Positions 15,678 to 22,733 of a DNA stretch of 64,000 nt are shown piece by piece. A program made the translations under genes and the position numbers. Within the stretch, counting starts at the first letter, position 1. Each line of letters begins with the position of its first letter. Origin of the DNA: Streptomyces sp. JB150 (lineage in GTDB: Bacteria; Actinomycetota; Actinomycetes; Streptomycetales; Streptomycetaceae); NCBI RefSeq assembly GCF_011193355.1, contig NZ_CP049780.1, positions 5,786,445 to 5,850,444 on the forward strand. The letters run 5' to 3'. The notes beneath the pieces were generated by a model that was given only the letters and a program-made list of their open reading frames with translations, searched no databases and was not told the origin of the DNA.

Positions 15678-16526
15678 ATGACCGCGACGACGACCGAGCG
15701 GACTGCCGAGCGGACGGTGGACGTTCCGGAGATCGCGGACCCGGCCACGGTCGCGCCGCAGGACGCCCGGGAACTGTCGAAGGTGTTCTTCGACCAACTG
15801 GCGGTGCTGGAGGAGGGCACCCCCGAGTACCAGTACGCGCGCAACACGCTGATCGAGATGAACATGTCCCTCGTCCGTTACGCGGCCGGCCGGTTCCGCA
15901 GCCGCGGCGCGGACGAGATGGAGGACATCGTCCAGGTCGGCATGATCGGCCTCATCAAGGCGATCGACCGGTTCGAGCTGTCCCGCGGGGCCGAGTTCAC
16001 CTCGTTCGCCGTTCCCTACATCGTCGGGGAGATCAAGCGGTTCTTCCGTGACACCACCTGGGCCGTGCACGTGCCGCGCCGGCTGCAGGAAGCGCGCGTC
16101 CAGCTCGCCCGTGCCAACGAGGAACTGCGCAGCCGGCTGGGCCGTAAGCCGACCACCAAGGAACTGTCCGAGCTGATGTGCCTCCCCGAGCACGAGGTGG
16201 TCGAGGCCCAGCTGGCCTCCAACGGCTACAACTCGGCCTCCCTGGACGCGGCGATCAGCGGCAGCGAGGACGGCGAGGCCGTGCTGCAGGACTTCATCGG
16301 CAACGAGGACGCCGCCCTCGAACTGGTCGAGGACTTCCACGCGCTCGCCCCGCTGATCGCCGGGCTGGAGGAACGCGACCGGAAGATCATCCACTGGCGC
16401 TTCGTGGAGGAGCTGTCCCAGGCCGAGATCGGCGCCCGCCTCGGCATCTCGCAGATGCAGGTCTCGCGCTTGATCAGGCGCCTCCTGGGCCGACTGCGCG
16501 CGGGCATGTCGACCACCGAGGCGTGA
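15678..16526 (+). CDS. SigB/SigF/SigG family RNA polymerase sigma factor
   Basis: 282 residues. Region 2 shows D-I-V-Q-V-G-M-I-G-L-I-K-A-I-D-R-F-E and F-T-S-F-A-V-P-Y-I-V-G-E-I-K-R-F-F-R-D, region 3 H-V-P-R-R-L-Q-E-A, and region 4 L-S-Q-A-E-I-G-A-R-L-G-I-S-Q-M-Q-V-S-R. This is the stress sigma group that lacks region 1.1 and is controlled by RsbW-type anti-sigma factors. The ATG has GGAGGGG ten nt upstream. The neighbouring RsbQ-RsbP-STAS operon on the other strand is the likely activating branch; the dedicated anti-sigma kinase is not adjacent. A 12-bp hairpin follows. Confidence 0.95.
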   Translation: MTATTTERTAERTVDVPEIADPATVAPQDARELSKVFFDQLAVLEEGTPEYQYARNTLIEMNMSLVRYAAGRFRSRGADEMEDIVQVGMIGLIKAIDRFELSRGAEFTSFAVPYIVGEIKRFFRDTTWAVHVPRRLQEARVQLARANEELRSRLGRKPTTKELSELMCLPEHEVVEAQLASNGYNSASLDAAISGSEDGEAVLQDFIGNEDAALELVEDFHALAPLIAGLEERDRKIIHWRFVEELSQAEIGARLGISQMQVSRLIRRLLGRLRAGMSTTEA

Positions 16527-16536
16527 CCACCGGCTG

Positions 16537-16569
16537 CTGCCGCTCCCCCCGGTCGGCGGGGAGCGGCAG
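16537..16569. terminator. Bidirectional GC hairpin terminator after sigma factor gene
   Basis: CTGCCGCTCCCC (16537-16548) pairs perfectly with GGGGAGCGGCAG (16558-16569), loop 9 nt. It lies between the convergent sigma factor gene and the collagen-tailed small protein gene. Confidence 0.8.
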
Positions 16570-16577
16570 GGGGCCGG

Positions 16578-17084
16578 TCAGGGACCGAGCGGGCCGACAG
16601 GGCCGACCGGACCGACAGGATCGCCAGGGCCGGCAGGACCGCCAGAGCTGTAGTTGATGTCGCCGCTCGCCTGGAATACCTGACTGTTCCGGCCCACGGC
16701 GTACCCGATGTTCGTGCGGGAGCCGCCCGAAGGCCGGCGCGCGTCGGGCAGGAGGGGATACAGCCGCTCGTCCCGGACGCGCTCCAGCTCCCGGGTCAGC
16801 TCGGGATCTCCGGCCACCAGCCGTCGCAGCCGTCGATCCCACTCCTCGGCGAGGCCCTCCTCGGTCCGGCCGTCCTGAGTCCGCCGCGCCCGCAACACCT
16901 CCTCGCGCACCTCGGCCAGCTCCCCCTCGACGGCGGGCACCCGCTCGGGATGCCGCCGCCGCCACAGGTCGAGCACGGCGGCGCGCGCCTGCTGCCAGGC
17001 ATCGGTCGCCATCGCCGCGATCAGGGCGGTTCCCGCCGACATGATCACCGGATCCACTGTGTCTCCCCATCCCTCGTGACTCAT
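16578..17084 (-). CDS. Uncharacterised protein with QASGDIN motif and Gly-Pro tail
   Basis: 168 residues. An Ala-rich, possibly membrane-inserted N-terminus (M-S-A-G-T-A-L-I-A-A-M-A-T) is followed by a charged helical region rich in Glu/Arg (about 35-115). Near the C-terminus is N-S-Q-V-F-Q-A-S-G-D-I-N, then a tail of Gly-Pro repeats (G-P-V-G-P-V-G-P-L-G-P) like a short collagen tract. ATG at 17084 overlaps the stop of the upstream gene (ATGA), so the two are coupled. The upstream protein carries a closely similar motif at its N-terminus. I do not recognise a characterised family; motifs of the V-x-Q-A-x-G-D-I kind occur in many actinobacterial signalling and conflict proteins. Confidence 0.65.
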   Translation of the reverse strand: MSHEGWGDTVDPVIMSAGTALIAAMATDAWQQARAAVLDLWRRRHPERVPAVEGELAEVREEVLRARRTQDGRTEEGLAEEWDRRLRRLVAGDPELTRELERVRDERLYPLLPDARRPSGGSRTNIGYAVGRNSQVFQASGDINYSSGGPAGPGDPVGPVGPVGPLGP

Positions 17085-17803
17085 CGCGCGAGGTGCCAGA
17101 CGACGGCGTCCACTTCGGCGGCGGGGCTGATGTCGCCCACGATGTCCGTGACCGTCAGCCGGGCGACGCGCCCTTCGTCGGTTCTCACGCACAGCACGGT
17201 GCCCTGCCTGACGGGCGCCATCGACGACCCCACGGTGTCCGCCAGCTCGGCGCAGTCCCCATGGCCCGGTTCCCGCCCCGCGTCCTGCCACGGCGCGACG
17301 GTGCCACCGCCGGTCGTCATGGCGTTCAGCGTGCCGAGGTATCCCACGGCGAGGTCGCTGCCGAACATGGACGTCCCCTTGCTGGGGGGACTCGCGTCCA
17401 GCTCCATGCCGTCGAGGTCGAGCCGCAGGGCGCCCCGCCACTGCTCGCCGGGCGGGGCGTCCGGTGCCGTCTCCGGGGCGGCGTCCGAGGTGGCCTCCGG
17501 CGCCGCGTCCGGGGCCGCCTTCGAGGTGGCCTCCGAGGTGGCCGCCGGGGCCTGCCCGCCCGGTCCGCTCCCGGCGGACGAGGCGCGGTCACCGGAGCCC
17601 CCGGCCGTGCGCTCGCCCGCGACGGCGTACACGCCCAGCGCCCCGACGGCGGCGGTGACCAGCACCGCCAGCACCACCCAGCCCGTACCGCGGTCGTTGC
17701 GGACGTGCGTGACCGTACTGTTGAAGTTGCCGCCGGCCTGGATCACCTGATGTCCCGCCGCCGCACTGTTGGTTCGCCGTACGTCGGACTCGCCACCGGA
17801 CAT
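17081..17803 (-). CDS. Single-pass membrane protein with QAGGNFN motif
   Basis: 240 residues. The N-terminus contains H-Q-V-I-Q-A-G-G-N-F-N at about 18-28, then one transmembrane helix (W-V-V-L-A-V-L-V-T-A-A-V-G-A-L-G-V) at about 46-64. A low-complexity Ala/Pro/Ser/Thr linker with repeated A-T-S-x-A-A-P-x-A-A-P-E units (about 75-115) leads to an extracytoplasmic domain of ~125 residues with two cysteines (G-D-C-A-E-L and V-L-C-V-R-T) that could form a disulfide. Ribosome site AGGGGGG before ATG 17803. Function unknown; coupled to the downstream gene that shares the Q-A-x-G motif. Confidence 0.65.
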   Translation of the reverse strand: MSGGESDVRRTNSAAAGHQVIQAGGNFNSTVTHVRNDRGTGWVVLAVLVTAAVGALGVYAVAGERTAGGSGDRASSAGSGPGGQAPAATSEATSKAAPDAAPEATSDAAPETAPDAPPGEQWRGALRLDLDGMELDASPPSKGTSMFGSDLAVGYLGTLNAMTTGGGTVAPWQDAGREPGHGDCAELADTVGSSMAPVRQGTVLCVRTDEGRVARLTVTDIVGDISPAAEVDAVVWHLAR

Positions 17804-17867
17804 GCCGCACCCCCCTGGGCCTCACGCCTCGTGCGCTGGAAGCGTAGGGCACGGGACTGACGGAGGA

Positions 17868-18128
17868 TCAGGTTTCGCCCGAACTCGTCCCGTCCGGCCC
17901 CGGCCGCTTGACGCCCAGGCCGGTCCGGCTGCGCGCGTTCGTCTCGGCGAGCCGTGCGCGGAGCAGTTCCCCGGCGGTCAGCGGCCGCACGCGCGCCGGA
18001 TCCGCGTCCCACTCCCGGCCGCCCGACAGGGGGCGCAGCTGGAGATACGGTCCCTCGTGGCCCATGACGACGCCCACGCGGTCACGGACGGTGTCCCGGA
18101 CGGCGGTACCGGGCGGCGGCACGCTCAC
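17868..18128 (-). CDS. Conserved hypothetical small protein (about 86 aa)
   Basis: Basic-acidic mixed protein with the segment V-G-V-V-M-G-H-E-G-P-Y-L-Q-L-R-P-L-S-G-G and a helical L-L-R-A-R-L-A-E-T-N-A-R stretch. The first ~60 residues look like a small beta-barrel domain (G-x-V-x-D-x-x-x-x-R-V-G-V-V-M), of the type found in small streptomycete proteins near XRE/DUF397 loci. The GTG start overlaps the stop of the preceding 66-residue gene (GTGA). Function not recognised. Confidence 0.6.
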   Translation of the reverse strand: MSVPPPGTAVRDTVRDRVGVVMGHEGPYLQLRPLSGGREWDADPARVRPLTAGELLRARLAETNARSRTGLGVKRPGPDGTSSGET

Positions 18129-18325
18129 CGAGCGGCACCCTTGGCGATCACGTCGGCGAGCGCGCGGGCCACCGGAGCCGAGCAGACACCGAGGTGGATG
18201 AGCGCGTACCCGGCGGCGGCGTGCGTGCGCACGTCCATCGCCGGCAGCTGGATACCCGCGGACGTCAGGGCGGCGGCCAGCGCGTTCCGCGCGGCGGTGG
18301 CTTCGTGGATCTTCGGTGTCGGCAT
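18125..18325 (-). CDS. Conserved hypothetical small protein (about 66 aa)
   Basis: Helical, Ala-rich protein: M-P-T-P-K-I-H-E-A-T-A-A-R-N-A-L-A-A-A-L at the start and V-A-R-A-L-A-D-V-I-A-K-G at the end. ATG at 18325 has GAAGGG about nine nt upstream and gives the usual short length; the longer frame to 18484 has no support. It starts a two-gene unit with the 86-residue protein and diverges from the XRE regulator remnant. Such small genes accompany XRE/DUF397 pairs in streptomycetes, but the role is unknown. Confidence 0.6.
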   Translation of the reverse strand: MPTPKIHEATAARNALAAALTSAGIQLPAMDVRTHAAAGYALIHLGVCSAPVARALADVIAKGAAR

Positions 18326-18510
18326 CGGCTCTGCCCTTCCCTGGCGAACGGCCTGCGGGTCCACGCGCGGTGAATTACCGTGCGTAGTTGAGGTGTGACG
18401 ACAATGCCTCCCGGCCGGTCCGGGACGTGCCGCCGAGGCGGTGCGGTTCCGCGCAGGCCGGCGCACGTTCCACACCTTCCACACCTTCCACAGTGCTTGA
18501 GGGAGTCACC

Positions 18511-19354
18511 TTGCCGCAGCGACGCCTCGTCACCGGCCGCAGTCAGGAACCACGCAGGCGGTTCGCCGAGGAGTTGCGCACCCTGCGCTCCCAGCGCGGG
18601 GAGAGCCTGCGGCAGCTCGGGGAGCGGCTGGGCTGGGACTGGTCGCTGTTCGGCAAGATGGAGAAGGGCGAGACGCTGGGCGGACCCGAGGTCGTCCAGG
18701 CGCTGGACCAGTACTACGGGACGCCGGGCCTGTTGCTGGCGCTGTGGGAACTGGCGCGGGCGGACAAGACGCAGTTCCGTGAGCAGTACCGGGAATACAT
18801 GGCGCTGGAGGCCGAGGCGGTCAGTGTGTGGCACTTCGCGGTGAGCGTGGTGCCGGGCCTGCTGCAGACGCCGGAGTACGCGGGGGAGCTGCTGGCGGCG
18901 GGCGGCTCCAGGGGGCCTGAGCTGGAGGCAGGTCAAGGCCCGGATGGGGCGACGTGAGCTGCTGGAGGGGGAGGACGCGCCGCCGTTTCGGACGATCCTG
19001 TCGGAGGCCGTCCTGCGCACCCCGCTGCGGCACCCGTCCGCCTGGCGCAAACAGTTGGAGTACCTGCTGGAGGTGGCGGACTGGGAGAACGTGACCCTTC
19101 ACGTGCTGCCGTTCAGCGCCGGCCTCTATGGGCTGGACAGCACGGACGTATGGTTCCTGCGACAGCCCGCCGGACACACGGTGGCTTACACCGAGAAAAA
19201 CGCACACCGTGGCGAACTGATCGAGGAGCACGGCTCCGTCGAGCGCCTTCAACGGACCTACGATGCGGTACGCGACATGGCCATGTCCCCTGCCGAGTCG
19301 CGGAAGTTCATCCTGCGTATGTTGGAGGAAGTACCGTGCGACACCTCGCCTTGA
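18511..19354 (+). pseudogene. XRE family regulator with DUF5753 domain, frameshifted
   Basis: The first half (to about 18930) has the helix-turn-helix L-R-T-L-R-S-Q-R-G-E-S-L-R-Q-L-G-E-R-L-G and the start of DUF5753 (F-R-E-Q-Y-R-E-Y, V-V-P-G-L-L-Q-T-P-E-Y). The normal continuation Q-V-K-A-R-M-G-R-R-E-L-L lies in the next frame and runs to the TGA at 19352-19354 (R-T-I-L-S-E-A-V-L-R-T-P-L, then R-K-F-I-L-R-M-L-E-E). The codons around 18925-18935 read GAGGCAGGTC where homologues would have E-R-Q-V, consistent with loss of two bases. The first frame stops at 18957. The TTG at 18511 follows GGGAG by five nt; a GTG at 18493 is an alternative. Either a recent mutation or a sequencing error. It overlaps its DUF397 partner. 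Confidence 0.8.
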
Positions 19355-19545
19355 ACGCCGCGACCTGGCGCAAGAGTTCCTACAGCAACTCCGACGGTGG
19401 CGCCTGCCTTGAGGTCTGCGGCGACTTCGACGCCGTCGTCCCGGTCCGCGACAGCAAGCAGATGAACGGCCCCGTGATCATCTTCCCCGCCGCCGGCTGG
19501 GGCTCCTTCGTATCGGCCGTTCAGCGGGGCGAGTTGGGCGGCTGA
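19336..19545 (+). CDS. DUF397 domain-containing protein
   Basis: 69 residues with the DUF397 signature: A-T-W-R-K-S-S-Y-S-N-S-D-G-G-A-C-L-E-V near the start and V-P-V-R-D-S-K in the middle, ending in the W-G-S-F-V-S-A-V strand. GTG at 19336 has GGAGGAA upstream and overlaps the end of the XRE gene by 19 nt. DUF397 proteins are the regular partners of XRE/DUF5753 regulators (WhiJ-like systems) in streptomycetes; some are thought to antagonise the regulator. Here the regulator itself appears frameshifted. Confidence 0.88.
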   Translation: MRHLALNAATWRKSSYSNSDGGACLEVCGDFDAVVPVRDSKQMNGPVIIFPAAGWGSFVSAVQRGELGG

Positions 19546-19551
19546 CCCGTG

Positions 19552-19583
19552 CGACCGGCGGGAACCCTCGTCCCCGCCGGTCG
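19552..19583. terminator. Bidirectional GC hairpin terminator
   Basis: CGACCGGCGGG (19552-19562) pairs perfectly with CCCGCCGGTCG (19573-19583) across a 10-nt loop, between the convergent DUF397 gene and second mannanase gene. Confidence 0.8.
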
Positions 19584-19592
19584 GCCGGAGCG

Positions 19593-21275
19593 TCAGCTGG
19601 TCGCGCAGGTGGTGCCGTTGAGGGTGAAGCTCGTCGGAGCGGTGTTCGTGGCGCCCCGGTTGCCGGTGAAGCCGACGGTGACCGAGCCGTTCACCGGGAT
19701 CGTGGCGGTGTAGGACGCGGCCGCGACCTTCACCGCGGAACCGGTCTGCGTGGGGGTGCCGCCCCACATGTTGGTGATGGTCTGGCCGTCGGGGAACGCG
19801 AAGGCCAGCGTCCAGCCGCTGACCGGCGCGGTGCCGGTGTTGCGGATGGTCAGCTCGCCCTGGAAGCCGCCGGGCCACTGGTTGGTCACGCGGTAGCCGA
19901 CCGCGCAGCCGCTGCCGGGCGTGCCGGTGTCCTTCTCGGTGGTGACGGTGACCGTGGCGGAGCGGGTGGAGCGGTTGCCCGCCGCGTCCTTGGCGTAGAC
20001 CGCGAAGGTGTACGACGTGCCGGGGGTCAGCGAGGAGACGGTGACGCGGTTGGTCGTGGTGGACGCGGCGGCCGTCTCGGTGGTGCCGCTGACGCGGACC
20101 ACGTCGTAGCCGGTGACGGCAACGTTGTCGGAGGCGGCGGGCCAGGTCAGGGTGACCGAGGTGGGGGAGACCGCGGAGGCGGTGGGGGTGCCGGGCGCAG
20201 TCGGGGCCTGGGTGTCGGGGCCGGTGCCGCCGTAGACCGTGGCCTCGTGGGAGGTCTGCGCGATGCCGTTGGCGCCGTGGAAGATGCGCTGGCCCCAGGA
20301 GCTGAGCCGCGCCGGGTCGAAGTCGATGGTCAGGTCGAGGACGGGATCGGTGTTGCCGCTCCAGGACCAGGCCAGGTAGCCGAGGTCGAGCTGTTCGGCG
20401 GCGGCCATCATGGTGTCCTCGTCGGGGTCGCCCCACTGGTCGGGCGGTCCGCCGAACTCGCCGATGACGATGGGGAGCTTCGCGTTCACGAAGGCGTTCA
20501 GGTAGTCGGTGATCTCCTGGGCCGTGTCGTAGACGCTGTACATGTGGATCGAGAAGATCAGGTTGCCCGTGGGGTCGGCGGCGTAGACCGACTGGGCGTT
20601 GGCGCGCATGACGCCCTGCCAGTCCTGGCCCCAGTTCGGCGCGTCCACCATGATCGTGTGCTGGAAGCCCGCCGCGCGCAGCTTCTTGATGGCGGCGATC
20701 GTCGGCTCGGTCCAGCCCTGCGGGTTGGTGTTGCCCCAGGGCTCGTTGCCGATGTTGACGATGACGTAGTCCTCCTCGCCGGCCAGGACGTCCTTGAGGC
20801 TGATCCAGTAGTCCGCGGCGTGGTCGAGGGTGCCGGCGGCGGCTTCCTCGCCGTAGCCGGTGGTGTCGTGCACCTCCAGGACGCAGATCAGCCGGTTGGC
20901 CTTGCAGTCGTCGACGACGGCCGCGACGTCCGCGGGGCTGTTGCGGGTCCAGCGGTGGCCGTCGGAGAGCACGACCCGGACGGTGTTGGCGCCCAGCTTC
21001 TTGATGTCGGCCAGCGACTGGGTCTCGCCCGGGTACCAGGTGTGGGCGTGGTTGACGCCGCGCATCACGAAGTCGTTGCCGTTGCCTTCGAGGAGGCGGC
21101 CGCCGGAGATGTGCAGACCGGTGGCGGCGGCGCTCGGGGTGCCGGGGGTGCCGGAGGTGCCCGAGGCGGTCGGCGGCGACTGCGCGTGGGCGGCGGCCGG
21201 GGCGAGGGTGAGCAGGCCCAGGAGGGTGGCCAGGGCGGTCAGGGCGGTCAGTACGGCGCTTCTTGTCGTTCTCAC
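19593..21275 (-). CDS. Secreted GH5 endo-beta-1,4-mannanase with FnIII and CBM2
   Basis: 560 residues from a GTG start. Signal peptide R-T-T-R-S-A-V-L-T-A-L-T-A-L...A-H-A at 1-33. The GH5_8 catalytic domain (about 55-345) has R-G-V-N-H-A-H-T-W-Y, H-D-T-T-G-Y-G-E, acid/base glutamate in N-I-G-N-E-P-W-G (about 175) and nucleophile in V-I-G-E-F-G-G (about 270). Unlike the first mannanase it has a fibronectin type III domain (about 353-445) before the CBM2 (about 457-560, starting G-C-A-V-G-Y). GTG 21275 follows GGAG by five nt; the longer ATG frame would place the CebR box in the coding region. The box 61 nt upstream suggests cello-oligosaccharide control. Confidence 0.92.
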   Translation of the reverse strand: MRTTRSAVLTALTALATLLGLLTLAPAAAHAQSPPTASGTSGTPGTPSAAATGLHISGGRLLEGNGNDFVMRGVNHAHTWYPGETQSLADIKKLGANTVRVVLSDGHRWTRNSPADVAAVVDDCKANRLICVLEVHDTTGYGEEAAAGTLDHAADYWISLKDVLAGEEDYVIVNIGNEPWGNTNPQGWTEPTIAAIKKLRAAGFQHTIMVDAPNWGQDWQGVMRANAQSVYAADPTGNLIFSIHMYSVYDTAQEITDYLNAFVNAKLPIVIGEFGGPPDQWGDPDEDTMMAAAEQLDLGYLAWSWSGNTDPVLDLTIDFDPARLSSWGQRIFHGANGIAQTSHEATVYGGTGPDTQAPTAPGTPTASAVSPTSVTLTWPAASDNVAVTGYDVVRVSGTTETAAASTTTNRVTVSSLTPGTSYTFAVYAKDAAGNRSTRSATVTVTTEKDTGTPGSGCAVGYRVTNQWPGGFQGELTIRNTGTAPVSGWTLAFAFPDGQTITNMWGGTPTQTGSAVKVAAASYTATIPVNGSVTVGFTGNRGATNTAPTSFTLNGTTCATS

Positions 21276-21335
21276 TGCGACTCCAGGAGTGGGGCAAGAA
21301 ACCTGCGGGTGGGGTGGGAGGGAGCCATGGAGCTG

Positions 21336-21349
21336 TGGGAGCGCTCCCA
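21336..21349. promoter_or_regulatory. CebR operator (TGGGAGCGCTCCCA)
   Basis: A perfect 14-bp palindrome identical to the known binding site of CebR, the LacI-family repressor of cellulose use in streptomycetes that is released by cellobiose/cellotriose. It sits 61 nt before the GTG of the second mannanase gene. No cebR gene is in the window. Confidence 0.88.
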
Positions 21350-21467
21350 TGAGACGTACCCCATGAAGCCATTGCGCCAGGAACACGTCAAGAGTGGCGG
21401 AAGAAAGGGGGTGGGGCGGAGGAGGGGTCGTCCATTCGTACCGCCCGGTTTATTTTCAGAGCTTGCA

Positions 21468-21487
21468 AAACCGCCTGGGTGGTTTTA
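21468..21487. promoter_or_regulatory. Gamma-butyrolactone-receptor-type operator upstream of tetR (AAAACCGCCTGGGTGGTTTT)
   Basis: A 20-bp near-perfect palindrome (one mismatched pair, G/T) lying 155 nt before the TetR GTG. AT-rich arms around ACCG...CGGT are the form of autoregulatory elements bound by ArpA/ScbR-type receptors. It shares AAACCGCC with the site in front of the exporter gene at 22670-22691. Confidence 0.65.
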
Positions 21488-21641
21488 TTGTGCCCGTCGG
21501 ACGCGTGAATTGACCGCTTTCGCGCGCCCGGCCCCGCAGGTCGGGGATGGTTCGGCCGGGCGCCGGCTCATCGCTCCCTGCGGGCCACAGGAATTAAACC
21601 TCCCGGTCTCTTCTCGGTCCGGGAGGTGACGGAGGAGTGCA

Positions 21642-22334
21642 GTGGCACAGCAGGAGCGGGCCATCCGTACGCGCCAGAAGATCGTCATGGCGGCGGCGGA
21701 GCTGTTCGACGAGGTCGGCTACGAGGCGGCGACCATCGCGGAGGTCCTGAAGAGGTGCGGCGTGACCAAGGGCGCGCTGTACTTCCACTTCTCCTCCAAG
21801 GAAGAACTCGCCCAGGAGGTGCTGGCCGGGCAGGTGTCCGCGCTGCCCCCGGTGCCGCCGCGGGAGCTGTATCTCCAGCAGAGCCTGGACGAGGCGCTGC
21901 TCCTCGCCCACCTGCTGCGCGTCGGTGACCCCATGGTGCGCGGCAGTATCCGTCTCACCGTGGACCAGGGTTCCCCGCAGGACGGGCTGGACCGCAGGGT
22001 GCCGATGCAGGCGTGGATCGACCACAACGGGGAGGTCCTGGCCCGGGCGAAGGCGGCCGGCGAACTGCTGCCGCATGTCGACGTGGACTCCACGGCCATG
22101 CTGTTCACCAGCAGCTTCACCGGTGTGCAGGTGCTGTCCAAGATCATGACCGGGCACGCGGACATGGTGGAGCGGGTGACGGACCTGATGCTCAGCCTCC
22201 TGACCGCCATCGCCGTTCCGGGCGTCCTCGTCCGGCTGGACGTCGCCCCCGACCGCGCCGAGCGGGTCTACGAGGAGGCCCTCCGTCTGCGCGACGACGA
22301 GCAGCCGGCCGCGGGTGCGGCGGCGAGCGCGTGA
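21642..22334 (+). CDS. TetR family regulator, gamma-butyrolactone receptor type (ScbR/ArpA-like)
   Basis: 230 residues from a GTG with GGAGGAG upstream. The helix-turn-helix (about 10-55) reads R-Q-K-I-V-M-A-A-A-E-L-F-D-E-V-G-Y-E-A-A-T and V-T-K-G-A-L-Y-F-H-F-S-S-K-E-E-L-A. That sequence, and the following Q-V-S-A-L-P-P-V-P-P-R, are typical of the ArpA/ScbR receptor group. The ligand domain has V-R-G-S-I-R-L-T-V-D-Q-G and the conserved W-I-D segment. Palindromes in front of it and in front of the downstream exporter suggest autorepression and repression of that exporter. It could be a true butyrolactone receptor or a pseudo-receptor responding to an antibiotic; no butenolide/AfsA synthase is nearby. 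Confidence 0.88.
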   Translation: MAQQERAIRTRQKIVMAAAELFDEVGYEAATIAEVLKRCGVTKGALYFHFSSKEELAQEVLAGQVSALPPVPPRELYLQQSLDEALLLAHLLRVGDPMVRGSIRLTVDQGSPQDGLDRRVPMQAWIDHNGEVLARAKAAGELLPHVDVDSTAMLFTSSFTGVQVLSKIMTGHADMVERVTDLMLSLLTAIAVPGVLVRLDVAPDRAERVYEEALRLRDDEQPAAGAAASA

Positions 22335-22733
22335 CCTTGGCCGATGGGCCGCCATGTTCTCGCCTGGGGAAAACCGCGCACCCAGTCTCTTTCCGGCATG
22401 GGCCGGCGGCCGTCGTCGCGCCGTACAGGGCGCAGGTGACCTGCTCGCTGGGCGAGCGGTAGACCGGCGGGCTGACTGAGCTGCCGCCCTCGCCTCTCCG
22501 TGACACCGTAAGCCGACTGCTAGCGCTGTTTCTGAAGCCAGCCGGATCTCGTGCCGAGTAGGCATCTGGGCTTCGCTCGCCCGTTTTCTTCCCGTTTGCG
22601 CCCTCTCGGTGAGGCTCTGCCGGGAGATGGGGTGCCGTCCGCTGCCGTCGATCCCCGCGCCCACCCTTGACAAACAGCGGCGGCGGTTTGTTTTCTGGGT
22701 TCTCGTCACAACCCTGCGAACGGAAGGCGACGT
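22335..22733. other. 399-nt intergenic region upstream of the exporter
   Basis: No gene seen. The distal end contains TTGACA (22667-22672) and the operator at 22670-22691, just before the exporter ATG at 22734. The remainder has an AGCGCT-centred stretch near 22520-22530 but no clear function. Confidence 0.6.
22667..22696 (+). promoter_or_regulatory. Exporter promoter with overlapping TetR operator
   Basis: TTGACA at 22667-22672 is a consensus -35 box; a weak -10 (TTTTCT, 22691-22696) follows at 18 bp. Overlapping both is an inverted repeat with arms ACAAAC (22670-22675) and GTTTGT (22686-22691); 9 of 11 base pairs match. Its right half contains GGCGGTTT, the complement of AAACCGCC seen in the operator before the TetR gene. 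A bound repressor would cover the promoter. Confidence 0.65.

Larger units (their letters stand above)
21276..21641. other. 366-nt divergent regulatory region with two operators
   Basis: No gene is supported. The mannanase side holds a perfect CebR box (21336-21349) and the TetR side holds an AAAACC...GGTTTT palindrome (21468-21487), followed by a TTGACC (21511-21516) that could be the -35 element for the TetR gene. The sequence is less GC-rich than its surroundings around 21430-21520. Confidence 0.7.

Noticed and set aside
18920..18940. Programmed ribosomal frameshift in the XRE gene
   Set aside because: No slippery heptamer or downstream structure is visible, and the family is never frameshifted; a mutation or base-call error is simpler.
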